Of a stretch of DNA of 61,863 nucleotides, positions 16,875 through 25,970 are shown piece by piece (the stretch's first letter is position 1; each line of letters begins with the position of its first letter). The translations under genes were made by a program, and so were the position numbers. The DNA is from Treponema sp. GTDB taxonomy: Bacteria; Spirochaetota; Spirochaetia; Treponematales; Treponemataceae. The notes under the pieces were generated by a model, which ran no database searches, was not told the origin of the DNA, and saw only the letters and a list, made by a program, of their open reading frames with translations. Location of the stretch: the NCBI GenBank assembly GCA_017446265.1, contig JAFSRD010000015.1, forward strand, positions 1 through 61,863, given 5' to 3'.

Positions 16875-17833
16875 ACTTCTGTCACCCAGTTTTCTATAAG
16901 ATGCTGCATGTCTGTGTGAAAGCGCGATTTATTAATTGACACCCACTTTCGCGCATCAGCAAACTGCCTGTGCGCTTCAAAAATGCCGCACGATGAATTT
17001 GCCAAAAAAGAAAAAAACGACGTTCGCGGAATAACGCCGCCTGAATCGCTTTTAAAACGAGGTGCAATATTTTTTAAATAAAAGTGCAAGTATGTTAAAT
17101 CGGCTGTTGTATCTTCTATAGGAACTTCATCGCTGTACGAAAGCAGGAACGTTGTCGAGAGACACGTCTGCTCTCCCCACAACCACGAGCGAAGCGCCAA
17201 ATCAAGATTTTGATAATATGGCGAAGTGATAGTGTAATCAAATCCGCCAAGCTGAATAAATTTTGTCTTGTCGTACAAGCCGATAAAATCAAACGGATAG
17301 AGCGTATGCATGCCGTCCTTTACAACTGTCGAAGAGAGCACGCAGAATTTACCTTTTTGAGCAGAGGGAGAAAACTGCACAGGAACCGCATTTTTTTGCG
17401 TGTCGAGCAGACGCGGCACAATGCAATAGTTTCCCGACGACATGAGATTTTCTGCAAGCCGCATCTGGAGCATATTGTGCGTTATGTGAAGAGAATCGCG
17501 CAGCACGAGCACATACGGAGCACGCGCCTCGCTCATGCCCAGATTTATCATGTCGCCATCGGTAACTTTTTCGAGCGGCACAATAAATGTAATTGACGGA
17601 AACTTTTTTGCAATCTCTTCAAGGTTGCAGTTTTCCGCATGCGGCTCAAGGGAAATAATCTGCGCAAAGCCGCATTTTGAAAGCGTTTCAAGCGTGCGCG
17701 TGCGGAACTGGCTGCCATGAGAATTAAGCAGCACAACAGCGACATTTATTTTTCCCTCATCTAGACGCGTGCGGCCGCCAATCACCGTCCTGTTGATTTG
17801 ATGCTCGTTAAAAATTAAAGGTATAGTATTCAT
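16871..17833 (-). CDS. GT-A glycosyltransferase-like protein lacking a clear DxD
   Basis: 320 residues. A GT2-like layout is visible: a beta start NVAVVLLNSHGS, a segment DGDMINLGMSEARAPYVLVLRDS where the usual DxD is replaced by LRDS, and an acceptor-side segment YDKTKFIQLGGFDYTITSPYYQNLDLALRSWLWGE that matches the family GGFDE...EDLDLALR pattern, with N in place of the first E/D of EDLD. Catalysis is therefore uncertain; it may be a divergent transferase or an inactive partner. AGGAAG precedes the ATG, which overlaps the spiro-SPASM gene by 26 bases. It is translationally coupled to the SpsF fusion downstream. Confidence 0.72.
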   Translation of the reverse strand: MNTIPLIFNEHQINRTVIGGRTRLDEGKINVAVVLLNSHGSQFRTRTLETLSKCGFAQIISLEPHAENCNLEEIAKKFPSITFIVPLEKVTDGDMINLGMSEARAPYVLVLRDSLHITHNMLQMRLAENLMSSGNYCIVPRLLDTQKNAVPVQFSPSAQKGKFCVLSSTVVKDGMHTLYPFDFIGLYDKTKFIQLGGFDYTITSPYYQNLDLALRSWLWGEQTCLSTTFLLSYSDEVPIEDTTADLTYLHFYLKNIAPRFKSDSGGVIPRTSFFSFLANSSCGIFEAHRQFADARKWVSINKSRFHTDMQHLIENWVTEV

Positions 17834-19373
17834 CGCACTTCCTGCACGCTTCTTCTCGCTCGCCGTTCATGTCGCGTTCAACATACGGCGTAATTTTTTC
17901 CCAAATAGATTCAATGCGCTCTGTAAACGCGTTTCCGAGCATATTGTCAAATAGAAATTCGCGGCACAACGGCACATCACCATTTGCAAGAATCGTCATG
18001 TCACGGCGCATATGCCAGCATGGATTTCGCTCAAGCGGCGACAAATCTGCTGGCTTCCAATCGGGAAGCAAGGTGCAAAATGAATCATATTTTTGAATTA
18101 TAACGTTTCCACCGTGCGCCTCATCTTTCCAGTACCGGTAAAATGATTCAAGCTCGCATTCGTTTTCGTTTGTGCGCACAAACTGCGGATAGACATTTTC
18201 AGAAAAATAAGTTTGCAGCAGTGCCACTGCCTCTGTCGCTTGCAAAAGCGTTCCCGCTTCCCCTCGCATTTTTTTATACATAGCTTCTGTTGCAGCATCA
18301 AGCGCAACAATCCATATAATCTTGCCTGCCGCAACAGCTTTGATTTCTTTGCAAAGCGATTCGGTAATGTGCAAGCCGTTTGTCTCGACGAGCACAGAAA
18401 GCCCGTTCTCCGCGACAACAGCTTTAACAAAATCTATAAACTGCGGATGGAGCAGCGGCTCTCCCCACGCAGAAAGCGAGACGACAGCGTTTTCTGAAAG
18501 CGTTGCCATTTGCTTTACGAGCGGCAAAAACTGTTCAAGCGTCATGCGCACAGCATTTTGAGATGATGGCGCAGTTCCGTATTTTTTTTCATACGCAACT
18601 TTATACGGCGAGTATACAACGCTCCCCTCTTCGACCGGCTCAATGTGCACATTGTAAAACGCGGGTACTGTTTTTAAAACAGCAGCGAGGCGCACCGCTT
18701 TTTCGCACAACGCTTCCGCATTGTCAGTGTCGCAATGAGAATCGTACACTGCGCGGCACGAATAAAATCCTGCTTTTGTTGAGCACTCAAACGCATATCT
18801 GTACAACCGCCAATCTTTTGGTGCAAGCACTGTCTCTATTTCAAACGAGTTGATGTCTGTTTTGAGCAACGACATGATGCTGTCGCGCTTGACAATTTCA
18901 CCGCCGATTTTTTTTTGCTGTGAAAGAGCAGCAAGGATGCCAGCAGCATCTTTGTCAATAATTTCAGGAGTCATGCCGTAGGGGTAGCCGTCTGCGAACG
19001 TGTATTCTGCAACATACGTTTTGTGTGCGTCAAGCAAATCGGCAGTCACTGCGTTATTGAGAAATGGACAATCAAATGCAGCATAGACAGCAGCATCTGC
19101 ACCGCGTTCAGCGCACACATGCGAAATCGTTTCAAGCAATGCAGAAACAGTCCACGCATCTTTTTCTATGAGCGTAACTGCCGCATTGTTTTTACGTGCT
19201 TCAGCCTTGCAGCGTGCTGCATTTTCTTTTGTGGCGCACACAACAGTGCCGACGCTTTCATGCACGGCACGAGCCCACAAAAGCGTGCTATCATACGCAG
19301 AAAAATTGCCAAATGATTTTTCAAACGCGTAGTGTCCGCTAAAACCTGCAAAGAGAATAACAACAGTCTTCAT
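17808..19373 (-). CDS. Spiro-SPASM protein: nucleotidyltransferase-like domain plus radical-SAM-like/SPASM domains
   Basis: A 521-residue protein of a type known mainly from spirochaetes. Residues 1-200 look like a nucleotidyltransferase fold (VVILFAGFSG, and AAFDCPFLN at 99-107). Residues about 238-440 follow the radical-SAM barrel pattern with SAWGEPLLHP (301-310), LVETNGLH and IVALDAATEAMYKKMRG. The cysteine triad expected near residues 243-250 is absent (IEPVEEGSVVYSPY), so it should not bind the catalytic cluster. The C-terminal SPASM region keeps Cys452, Cys470, Cys510 and Cys513. First gene of the cluster, with a sigma-28-like promoter and a predicted leaderless ATG. Role unknown. Confidence 0.85.
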   Translation of the reverse strand: MKTVVILFAGFSGHYAFEKSFGNFSAYDSTLLWARAVHESVGTVVCATKENAARCKAEARKNNAAVTLIEKDAWTVSALLETISHVCAERGADAAVYAAFDCPFLNNAVTADLLDAHKTYVAEYTFADGYPYGMTPEIIDKDAAGILAALSQQKKIGGEIVKRDSIMSLLKTDINSFEIETVLAPKDWRLYRYAFECSTKAGFYSCRAVYDSHCDTDNAEALCEKAVRLAAVLKTVPAFYNVHIEPVEEGSVVYSPYKVAYEKKYGTAPSSQNAVRMTLEQFLPLVKQMATLSENAVVSLSAWGEPLLHPQFIDFVKAVVAENGLSVLVETNGLHITESLCKEIKAVAAGKIIWIVALDAATEAMYKKMRGEAGTLLQATEAVALLQTYFSENVYPQFVRTNENECELESFYRYWKDEAHGGNVIIQKYDSFCTLLPDWKPADLSPLERNPCWHMRRDMTILANGDVPLCREFLFDNMLGNAFTERIESIWEKITPYVERDMNGEREEACRKCDEYYTFNF

Positions 19374-19380
19374 CGTTTCA

Positions 19381-19407
19381 TTATCGGCAGGGAATAATCA
19401 TAAATTA
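19381..19407 (-). promoter_or_regulatory. Sigma-28 (FliA)-like promoter of the spiro-SPASM cluster
   Basis: On the minus strand TAATTTAT (5 of 8 to TAAAGTTT), an 11-base spacer and GCCGATAA, a perfect sigma-28 -10 box. Seven bases separate it from the ATG at 19373, so the transcript should begin at or next to the start codon. There is no Shine-Dalgarno. Confidence 0.6.
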
Positions 19408-19500
19408 AGAAAAAGCGCTTGCAGCAGCGCTATAGCGCAGAGCGCATCCTCACAGCGACGCAATAGCACGGCAATATGTTCTAACTGCGCAACCGTGCCA

Positions 19501-19529
19501 TTGCACAAATCATTATTACCAGTTAAAAT
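19501..19529 (+). promoter_or_regulatory. xseA promoter, predicted leaderless
   Basis: TTGCAC, 17 bases and TAAAAT on the plus strand. Predicted +1 is 19536, one base before the ATG at 19537; no SD is present. Confidence 0.6.
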
Positions 19530-19536
19530 CATTTTT

Positions 19537-20769
19537 ATGAATAGGCTTGCAGGTCCTGAAAACAGTGTTTTTACTATTTCACAAATCACAAGCGTCATTC
19601 AGGAATTGTTGGAAAGCGCGTTTGACACAATCACTGTCGAAGGCGAAATTTCAAACTGCAAGCTTACGAGCGCAGGTCACTACTATCTGACGCTCAAAGA
19701 TTCAGGCGCGCAACTCACTGCGGCAATGTGGCGCAGCTACACGCCGTCGCTCACATTTGTGCCAAAAGACGGCATGCTCGTGCGCTGCACGGGAAAACTC
19801 AACGTCTATCCGCCACACGGAAAATATCAATTAATAATTTCGCGCATGGAAGTTGCAGGAGCAGGAAATATTCTGCAAATGCTTGAAGACAGAAAAAAGC
19901 AGCTTGCAGCAGAAGGGCTTTTTGACGAGGCGCGAAAAAAACCGCTCCCGATGTTTCCCAAAACGCTCGGCATCGTAACAAGTCCGACAGGCGCCGCGCT
20001 CCGCGACATTTTGCAGATTACAAAACGGCGCAACCCGTGCGTGTCTGTCGTCATCTTTCCTGCAATGGTGCAAGGAGACGGAGCAGACAAAACGATTGCG
20101 CGGCAGATTAAAGCGGCCAACGATTTTCACTTGTGCGATGTTCTGATTGTGGGGCGCGGCGGCGGTTCGCTTGAAGATTTGCTGCCGTTTAGCGAAGAAA
20201 CTGTCGTGCGTGCAATTGCAGATTCATCAATCCCAGTAATTTCTGCCGTCGGTCACGAAATAGACTGGGCGCTTTCAGACTATGTTGCCGACTTCCGTGC
20301 GCCTACGCCGTCCGCAGCTGCGGAAAGCGCAGTGCCGCTCAAAAGCGACATTATGCGCACGCTCGCAGCATATGCTGACGATTTTTACACGACTATAAAG
20401 CAAAAAGTTGAAAACATGAAGCTTGTCGTGCGCACGTTCAACCCAGAAAATCTTGAGCTGCAATTTAGAAACATTGAGCAGCCGCTCCTTGCGCGGTTTG
20501 ACAATGCAAAAGTTGCGCTGCTGCAAAACATGGACGCGCGTCTAAAAGATGCAAAGCAGCACATTGCAATGTGCGTGCAAGTGCTTGAAAGCGCAAGCCC
20601 TGAACGAATTTTTGCACGCGGCTACTCTATGGTACGCGATATTTCAACAAACAAAATAGTGCGCAATGCAGCGCACATAGCTGTCGGAGCAGAGCTTGAA
20701 ATTGTGCCTGCACGCGGAAAACTGCACGCGCACGTAACAAAAATTGAAAAATCACATGCAGACGGCTGA
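19537..20769 (+). CDS. xseA: Exodeoxyribonuclease VII large subunit
   Basis: Catalytic subunit, 410 residues from ATG 19537. The OB fold at residues 20-110 includes TVEGEISNCKLTSAGHYYLTLKD. The catalytic domain holds GIVTSPTGAALRDI, VVGRGGGSLEDLLPF (here LIVGRGGGSLEDL) and SAVGHEIDWALSDYVAD, followed by a long helical region and the C-terminal GYSMVRD. Exonuclease VII degrades single-stranded DNA from both ends in repair. A GTG at 19495 would add 14 residues, but the promoter covers that stretch, so the ATG is preferred. xseB and mutL follow in the same transcript, making a DNA-repair operon. Confidence 0.94.
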   Translation: MNRLAGPENSVFTISQITSVIQELLESAFDTITVEGEISNCKLTSAGHYYLTLKDSGAQLTAAMWRSYTPSLTFVPKDGMLVRCTGKLNVYPPHGKYQLIISRMEVAGAGNILQMLEDRKKQLAAEGLFDEARKKPLPMFPKTLGIVTSPTGAALRDILQITKRRNPCVSVVIFPAMVQGDGADKTIARQIKAANDFHLCDVLIVGRGGGSLEDLLPFSEETVVRAIADSSIPVISAVGHEIDWALSDYVADFRAPTPSAAAESAVPLKSDIMRTLAAYADDFYTTIKQKVENMKLVVRTFNPENLELQFRNIEQPLLARFDNAKVALLQNMDARLKDAKQHIAMCVQVLESASPERIFARGYSMVRDISTNKIVRNAAHIAVGAELEIVPARGKLHAHVTKIEKSHADG

Positions 20770-20799
20770 TGCCATATTTTATCAGGAGATATAACGGCA

Positions 20800-21078
20800 A
20801 TGAAAAATTTTGCACAAAATTTAGAGACGCTTGAAAAACTCACCGCAGACATCAAGCGCGACGACATATCGCTTGAAGACGCGCTTAAAGATTTTGAGCA
20901 AGGCATAAAACTTGCGCGCGGCATGGAAGCGGAAATAGACAGAATAGAAGGCAAAATTCAAATATTGATGAATGAGCCTGCTCCCGAAACAGACACGACG
21001 CCTGAACTTGATTTATTTTCAGGAGCAGACGAAACGACAGGAACTGCGGGCGCACCAAAAGAAGGCACGCGCCAGTGA
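20800..21078 (+). CDS. xseB: Exodeoxyribonuclease VII small subunit
   Basis: 92 residues. The helical hairpin typical of XseB is clear: MKNFAQNLETLEKLTADI, then DISLEDALKDFEQGIKLARGMEAEIDRIEGKI. The last 30 residues are an extension with no recognised motif. AGGAG lies 12 bases before the ATG. It overlaps mutL by four bases (GTGA), so the two are translationally coupled. Confidence 0.92.
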   Translation: MKNFAQNLETLEKLTADIKRDDISLEDALKDFEQGIKLARGMEAEIDRIEGKIQILMNEPAPETDTTPELDLFSGADETTGTAGAPKEGTRQ

Positions 21079-23075
21079 ACCGTCCTGTCAAACAGCTTGC
21101 CGCTGAAGTTGCGCGCAAGATTGCAGCAGGCGAAGTGATTGACCGCCCCGCCGCAATTGTACGAGAGCTTATCGATAATGCAATAGATTCTGGAGCAACT
21201 CATATTGCTGTAGAAATTGAAAGCGGCGGCATTGAAAGCGTGCGCGTTGTTGACGACGGAAGCGGCATGACAAAAGCAGATTTGCACAACTGCGCGCGTC
21301 CGCATGCAACGAGCAAAATAGAGACAGAAACAGATTTATTAAAACTTTCAACGCTCGGTTTCAGAGGAGAAGCGCTCGCATCAATCGCTGCCGTGTGCCG
21401 CCTTTCTATTACGTCGGGCAGCTGGAAAATGCGTGCATCTGTAACAGAAGACCACATCATTGAGCCGTGTACGCCTATTGAAGGCACAATCGTACAGGCA
21501 GAAGGCTTGTTTGAAAATTTCCCCGCGCGCCGCAGATTCTTAAAACGACCTGCATCTGAAATGATGCTATGCAAAACCATGTTCATTGAAAAATCGCTTG
21601 CACATCCCGACATTGCATTTACGTTCACGGTAGACGGCGTGCGCAAAATGACGCTTACTTCTCATGTAGGCTTGGCAAAGCGCTTTGTACAGGCAGCAAT
21701 GCCGCGAGAAAACGAATCGCTCTTTTATGAAATAAGCGGAACAAGCGGCGGAGAAAATCCCGACTGGCAATTTACGTGCGTGCTTGGCGAGCCAGGCGTG
21801 TCGCGCACAAATAAAAAAGACATATACATTTTTGTAAACGGACGGCGAATTACAGAATATGCGCTCATGCAGGCGATTGAATATGGCGCGCAAGGATTTT
21901 TTCCAAACGGCACCTATCCTGCAGCCGCACTTTTCGTTACGATGAAAAGCGATCTTGTTGATTTCAACATTCATCCTGCAAAAAAAGAAGCGCGGTTCCA
22001 TGACATTTCGCAACTTCATCACGGAGCAAGCGTCGCGGTGCGCAACTTTTTCCACCAGTATACAGTGCGCACTATGCAAAGCAATTTGCGCGAAGATGCT
22101 GCGATACAATCGCCTATGCTCAACTTTGGAAACGCGCACAGCAAGGCCAGCCAATTGACTGACAGCGCAAACAAATACAGCACTGATAACGCGCGCGCAG
22201 CGTACAGCAACACAGCGCACAGTGATAAAACAGCGTTTGGCATTATGCAGCACTCCGCAATCAAAAACCGCGCGGCATTGCGCCCCGCACAAGATTTTTC
22301 GCGCATTGTGATGAAGCGTGGCAGCGGTAATTTTTCACAGCCATATGCGCGGAGCTTTTTAGACAAACGTGATTTTTCCGACAAGCAAAGCGACGAGCAG
22401 CACAGCAACGAAAAAAACGTGTACTATTCAATGTACCGCGAGTACGAAGACAAAACGCTTGAACTCGCGGAGCGCGCGCTTGCAGAAGACGATGAACAAA
22501 AAAATCACAACGCTGCATACAGCGAACCGCACAATCCGTTTCATTTTTTGGGCAGCGCGCTTGGCACATTTCTCGTTGCAGAAAAAGGCAATACACTCTA
22601 CATCATCGACAAGCACGCAGCGCACGAGCGCATTCTATACGATAAAATAATGGAAAATCAGGGAAAGAGCCAAAAGCTGCTCGTACCATATGAAATCACG
22701 ACGCACAACGATGCAGACGACATCTACTTGGCAGGCATCTCAAGCAAGCTGCAAGAAGCAGGCGTCGCTCTCACAAACAAGGGAAACGGCACATGGGAGA
22801 TAACAGCCGTACCTGAGCGTTGGAATGGAAGCGAGAGCGATTTATGCCACGCGCTGCTCGACAAACGCATTCAGCCGCAGGAAGTGATTTCGCACATAGC
22901 CGCAACAACTGCATGCAAAGCAGCGGTAAAAGACGGCTGCACGCTTGACGACAAAACTGCCGCAGAGCTTGCTGAAAGCGCGCTCGCCCTCCCCGACCCG
23001 CACTGCCCGCACGGTCGCCCTGTGTGGACGGCAGTCACTAGGGAAGAACTTTTCGCGCTCGTCAAGCGGACATAG
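21075..23075 (+). CDS. mutL: DNA mismatch repair protein MutL
   Basis: 666 residues, GTG start. The GHKL ATPase motifs are ELIDNAIDSGA, DDGSGM, ARPHATSKI and GFRGEALASIAAV. Residues about 335-490 are a variable linker. The C-terminal domain carries DKHAAHERILYD, close to the endonuclease motif DQHAxxExxxxE but with Asp at the last position, plus ACKAAVK and CPHGRP, which are the other metal-site motifs. It is therefore probably a nicking-type MutL, as expected for a bacterium without MutH. It is the last gene of the xseA-xseB-mutL operon and converges with a TPR gene five bases later. Confidence 0.95.
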   Translation: MNRPVKQLAAEVARKIAAGEVIDRPAAIVRELIDNAIDSGATHIAVEIESGGIESVRVVDDGSGMTKADLHNCARPHATSKIETETDLLKLSTLGFRGEALASIAAVCRLSITSGSWKMRASVTEDHIIEPCTPIEGTIVQAEGLFENFPARRRFLKRPASEMMLCKTMFIEKSLAHPDIAFTFTVDGVRKMTLTSHVGLAKRFVQAAMPRENESLFYEISGTSGGENPDWQFTCVLGEPGVSRTNKKDIYIFVNGRRITEYALMQAIEYGAQGFFPNGTYPAAALFVTMKSDLVDFNIHPAKKEARFHDISQLHHGASVAVRNFFHQYTVRTMQSNLREDAAIQSPMLNFGNAHSKASQLTDSANKYSTDNARAAYSNTAHSDKTAFGIMQHSAIKNRAALRPAQDFSRIVMKRGSGNFSQPYARSFLDKRDFSDKQSDEQHSNEKNVYYSMYREYEDKTLELAERALAEDDEQKNHNAAYSEPHNPFHFLGSALGTFLVAEKGNTLYIIDKHAAHERILYDKIMENQGKSQKLLVPYEITTHNDADDIYLAGISSKLQEAGVALTNKGNGTWEITAVPERWNGSESDLCHALLDKRIQPQEVISHIAATTACKAAVKDGCTLDDKTAAELAESALALPDPHCPHGRPVWTAVTREELFALVKRT

Positions 23076-23080
23076 CCACA

Positions 23081-25930
23081 TTACTTTGCGTCTGAAGCGT
23101 TGCTTGTCATTGCAAAGAGGCGGTCAACATCTGCTGTGCGATAATTCGGCTGCTGCGAGCGCAGCGTTGTCAAATAAGTTCGTGCAGATGCGTTGTCGCC
23201 AAGTTGTATGCATACATTCGCCATGTCAATATACGCATCCCAGTTTTTTCCATCCCGTCTAATCAATTCTATGTATGTGGCTTTTGCGTTGTCGTACTGA
23301 CTGTCGCTCGCATACGCTTTTGCAAGATTCTGGCGCACAGTATTGTTGGTTGGCTCTATGCGAAGTGCATTTTGATAAAACTGTATCGCATTTTTATAAT
23401 CTTTTTTTGCATAATACGCACTTCCAAGATTATTGTTTGCGTCAAAACTGCCGCTGTTTTGATTGTACACTTGTCTAAACAGTGCAAGCGCCATGTCCGC
23501 GTCGGGCGGGTCCATCTCCAAATACATTCTGCCAAGATTGTTTCTTGTCTTTTCATGGTTAGGATTAAGGCGCAACACTTCTGTATAGAGCGGAATAGCT
23601 TCAGATAGTTTTCCCGTTTCATCAAGCATGAGCGCATAATTGTACACGATGTTTGCCTGATCGCTCGTATCGCGGACAGATTGTCGCGTGTCGTATGCAC
23701 GTTTTGCATATGTCAATGCGTCTGCTGTTTTGTTTTGCGCATACAGTGCCGCCGAAAGATTATAATATGCAATAGGGTCAGTTTTACTGGGATTTAAAAG
23801 TGCAATCACATTTCTGTAACATTCTTCTGCAGCTGCATAGTTTTCAGCATCGTAATACGTAAGCCCCAACTCATTATATGCGTCGCTATTCGCACTGTTT
23901 ATGCGCAATACATTATTGTACGCATTGACAGCACCTTTCGTATCGCCACGCTTGCGTAAAAGTTGCGCTTCTCCCATATACGCGCGCTCGTAATTCGGAT
24001 TTGTCGTCCGTGCCTGACGGAATGCGGCAAGCGCATCGTTATCGCGTACAAGCTGCCTGTATGCAAGACCGAGATTGTACTGCGCATTTGCAAAATTGCC
24101 GTTGAGCCGCACGCTTTCCTGAAACGATGAAGCAGCATCGCTATAATTGCGCATTTGATACTGCACCCTTCCAAGCTCGTAATGATACATGTAGTTCGAA
24201 CGGTCATGCTGCACAGCTTTTGCAAGCTCATCACGCGCTTTTTGCCAATTGCGCTCGTCGCGCGCGCTCATGCCAAGCACATAGTGGGCTGCTGCATCGT
24301 TCGGCGTTTTGCTCACGGCATCTTCAGCATAGGCAACTGCGGCATCTCGGAGCTTTTTTTTGTCCGCATCAGTTTTTGCGTTTTGTGAAGCAGCATAAAG
24401 CGCAGACGCAATTTCCGAATTTTTGCTGCCTGAAAACTGCGGCTCGCCATCTGATATTGGAAGCTTGCTTTTAGCCGTTGAAAAATGATTGAGCGCAGAA
24501 TCGTATCTGTTGGCGTTTAAATCTGATTTTCCCTGCGCAATTTCGTCATTCACTGCGGAAATCTCTCGTTGAAGCGCACGATTTTTCTGAGCAAGCGCTT
24601 CTTCTGCCGCTCTTCTCGCAGCTTCTTCTCGCAGTCGCTGTTCTTCTGCAGCTCGTGCCTGCGCTTGACGTTCTGCCGCCTCTTGCTCTGCTGCACGACG
24701 GGCCGCCGCTGCCTCTTGTTCGCGCTGCAACTGCGCTGCACGCTCTGCAGCATTTTCATGCGCGCTCTGCTCACGCGAAAGCAAATTCTCAAGCTCCTGC
24801 TGATTGCGCTGTGCCTCCGCCTGTGCACGTGCAAGTTCTGCTTTTATGGCATTCAACTCGTCATCAGCATCACCGTTGCGGAGCGCGATAAGGCGGTCAA
24901 GGAGCGCTTGCGCCTCTTTGTCGCCTGCATTTGCGCGGAGCAGTTCTTCAACCAGCCTTATAGCTTTGTCGTATTCGCCTGCTTCCATATATTTCTTCGC
25001 AAGGTCAAGCGCTTTTTCACGCGCTCTTTTGTCGTTTGGATTTGTGCGCAACAATTCTGCAAGTATGTCTGCGGCACGGTCATAGTCACCATTTTGCATA
25101 TAGCGATCAACGAGCGAAAACGCTTTTTCACGCACGTTCTTGTCGTTTGGATGCGCGCGGAGCAATTCCTTTATCAATTCATTTGCACGGTCAAATTCAC
25201 CTGAATCGCTATATGTTTCAACAAGTGCAAGCGCATTGTCACGGCTTGCCGTACGTGCAGACTGTCTAGCGTTTACTAAAAAAAAAATTAACAAGAGCAG
25301 CAAGAACAATGCACCGCATGCAATGCCGATTATGAGTTTTGTGTTCAGTTTTTTTTCTGGCGCAGCAGCAGTTCCTCCTGCAAATGTAAAGGAACCTGGC
25401 TCATAGGCCGTCTTATATGCAGTTTCAGATGATGCAACAGTTTTATCTTCTGCTGAAGGCCGCACACTCTGCTTGCTTGCAAACAACTGCTTTTGCGGCT
25501 GCTCTGTGAAAAATGACGCTGTGTTTGCAGCAGATGATTTTGATGCCGTCGTTTTTTTTGCAGCTGTCGCTTTTGCTGTTGTCGCTTTCTTTGCAACTGT
25601 TGATTTAGCAGTTGTCGTTTTAACAGTTGCCGACTTCGCCGCTGCTGCTTTTTTTGCGGCAGTTGCTTTCGCTGTTGTCGCTTTCTTTGCAGCTGCCGAT
25701 TGAGCCGCAGCAGGTTTCTTTGCAGCTGTCGCTTTTACTGCTGCTGTTTTTTTTGCGGCAGTTGCCTTTGCTGCTGCCGCTTTCTTTACAACTGCCGATT
25801 GAGCCGCAGCAGGTTTCTTTGCAGCTGTCGCTTTTACTGCTGTTGCTTTTTTTGCGGCAGTTGCCTTTGCTGCTGCCGCCTTGTTGACAGCCACCTGTTT
25901 TACAGCAGCTGATTTTGTTGTCTTTGCCAT
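23081..25930 (-). CDS. Membrane-anchored TPR protein with Lys/Ala-rich histone-like tail
   Basis: 949 residues in three parts. Residues 1-133 are almost only Lys, Ala, Thr and Val, built on AAKKATA-type units and a 33-residue tandem repeat, much like the C-terminal tails of histone H1 and bacterial Hc1 proteins. One transmembrane segment lies at about 199-219 (LIIGIACGALFLLLLLIFFLV). The rest is TPR repeats, an Ala/Glu/Gln-rich coiled coil (about 335-490) and many further TPRs to the end. The N-in topology would place the basic tail in the cytoplasm and the TPRs in the periplasm. It is downstream of another TPR gene by 40 bases, with GAGGATT before the ATG. Confidence 0.8.
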   Translation of the reverse strand: MAKTTKSAAVKQVAVNKAAAAKATAAKKATAVKATAAKKPAAAQSAVVKKAAAAKATAAKKTAAVKATAAKKPAAAQSAAAKKATTAKATAAKKAAAAKSATVKTTTAKSTVAKKATTAKATAAKKTTASKSSAANTASFFTEQPQKQLFASKQSVRPSAEDKTVASSETAYKTAYEPGSFTFAGGTAAAPEKKLNTKLIIGIACGALFLLLLLIFFLVNARQSARTASRDNALALVETYSDSGEFDRANELIKELLRAHPNDKNVREKAFSLVDRYMQNGDYDRAADILAELLRTNPNDKRAREKALDLAKKYMEAGEYDKAIRLVEELLRANAGDKEAQALLDRLIALRNGDADDELNAIKAELARAQAEAQRNQQELENLLSREQSAHENAAERAAQLQREQEAAAARRAAEQEAAERQAQARAAEEQRLREEAARRAAEEALAQKNRALQREISAVNDEIAQGKSDLNANRYDSALNHFSTAKSKLPISDGEPQFSGSKNSEIASALYAASQNAKTDADKKKLRDAAVAYAEDAVSKTPNDAAAHYVLGMSARDERNWQKARDELAKAVQHDRSNYMYHYELGRVQYQMRNYSDAASSFQESVRLNGNFANAQYNLGLAYRQLVRDNDALAAFRQARTTNPNYERAYMGEAQLLRKRGDTKGAVNAYNNVLRINSANSDAYNELGLTYYDAENYAAAEECYRNVIALLNPSKTDPIAYYNLSAALYAQNKTADALTYAKRAYDTRQSVRDTSDQANIVYNYALMLDETGKLSEAIPLYTEVLRLNPNHEKTRNNLGRMYLEMDPPDADMALALFRQVYNQNSGSFDANNNLGSAYYAKKDYKNAIQFYQNALRIEPTNNTVRQNLAKAYASDSQYDNAKATYIELIRRDGKNWDAYIDMANVCIQLGDNASARTYLTTLRSQQPNYRTADVDRLFAMTSNASDAK
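25687..25884 (-). repeat. 99-bp tandem repeat inside the Lys/Ala-rich tail coding region
   Basis: Two near-identical 99-base units encode the 33-residue repeat of the tail; for example TGAGCCGCAGCAGG occurs at 25701 and again at 25800 on the plus strand. Shorter related units continue on both sides. The unit boundaries given are approximate. Confidence 0.8.
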
Positions 25931-25970
25931 AATCCTCTATGCCTCTTCTATAAATTACATAAAATATTGT

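Noticed and set aside
25627..25912. Leu/Cys-rich plus-strand open frames opposite the Lys/Ala-rich tail
   Set aside because: They are the complement of the AAG/GCA-rich repeat of the TPR gene, which has a start site, membrane segment and TPRs. No ribosome site or promoter supports the antisense frames.
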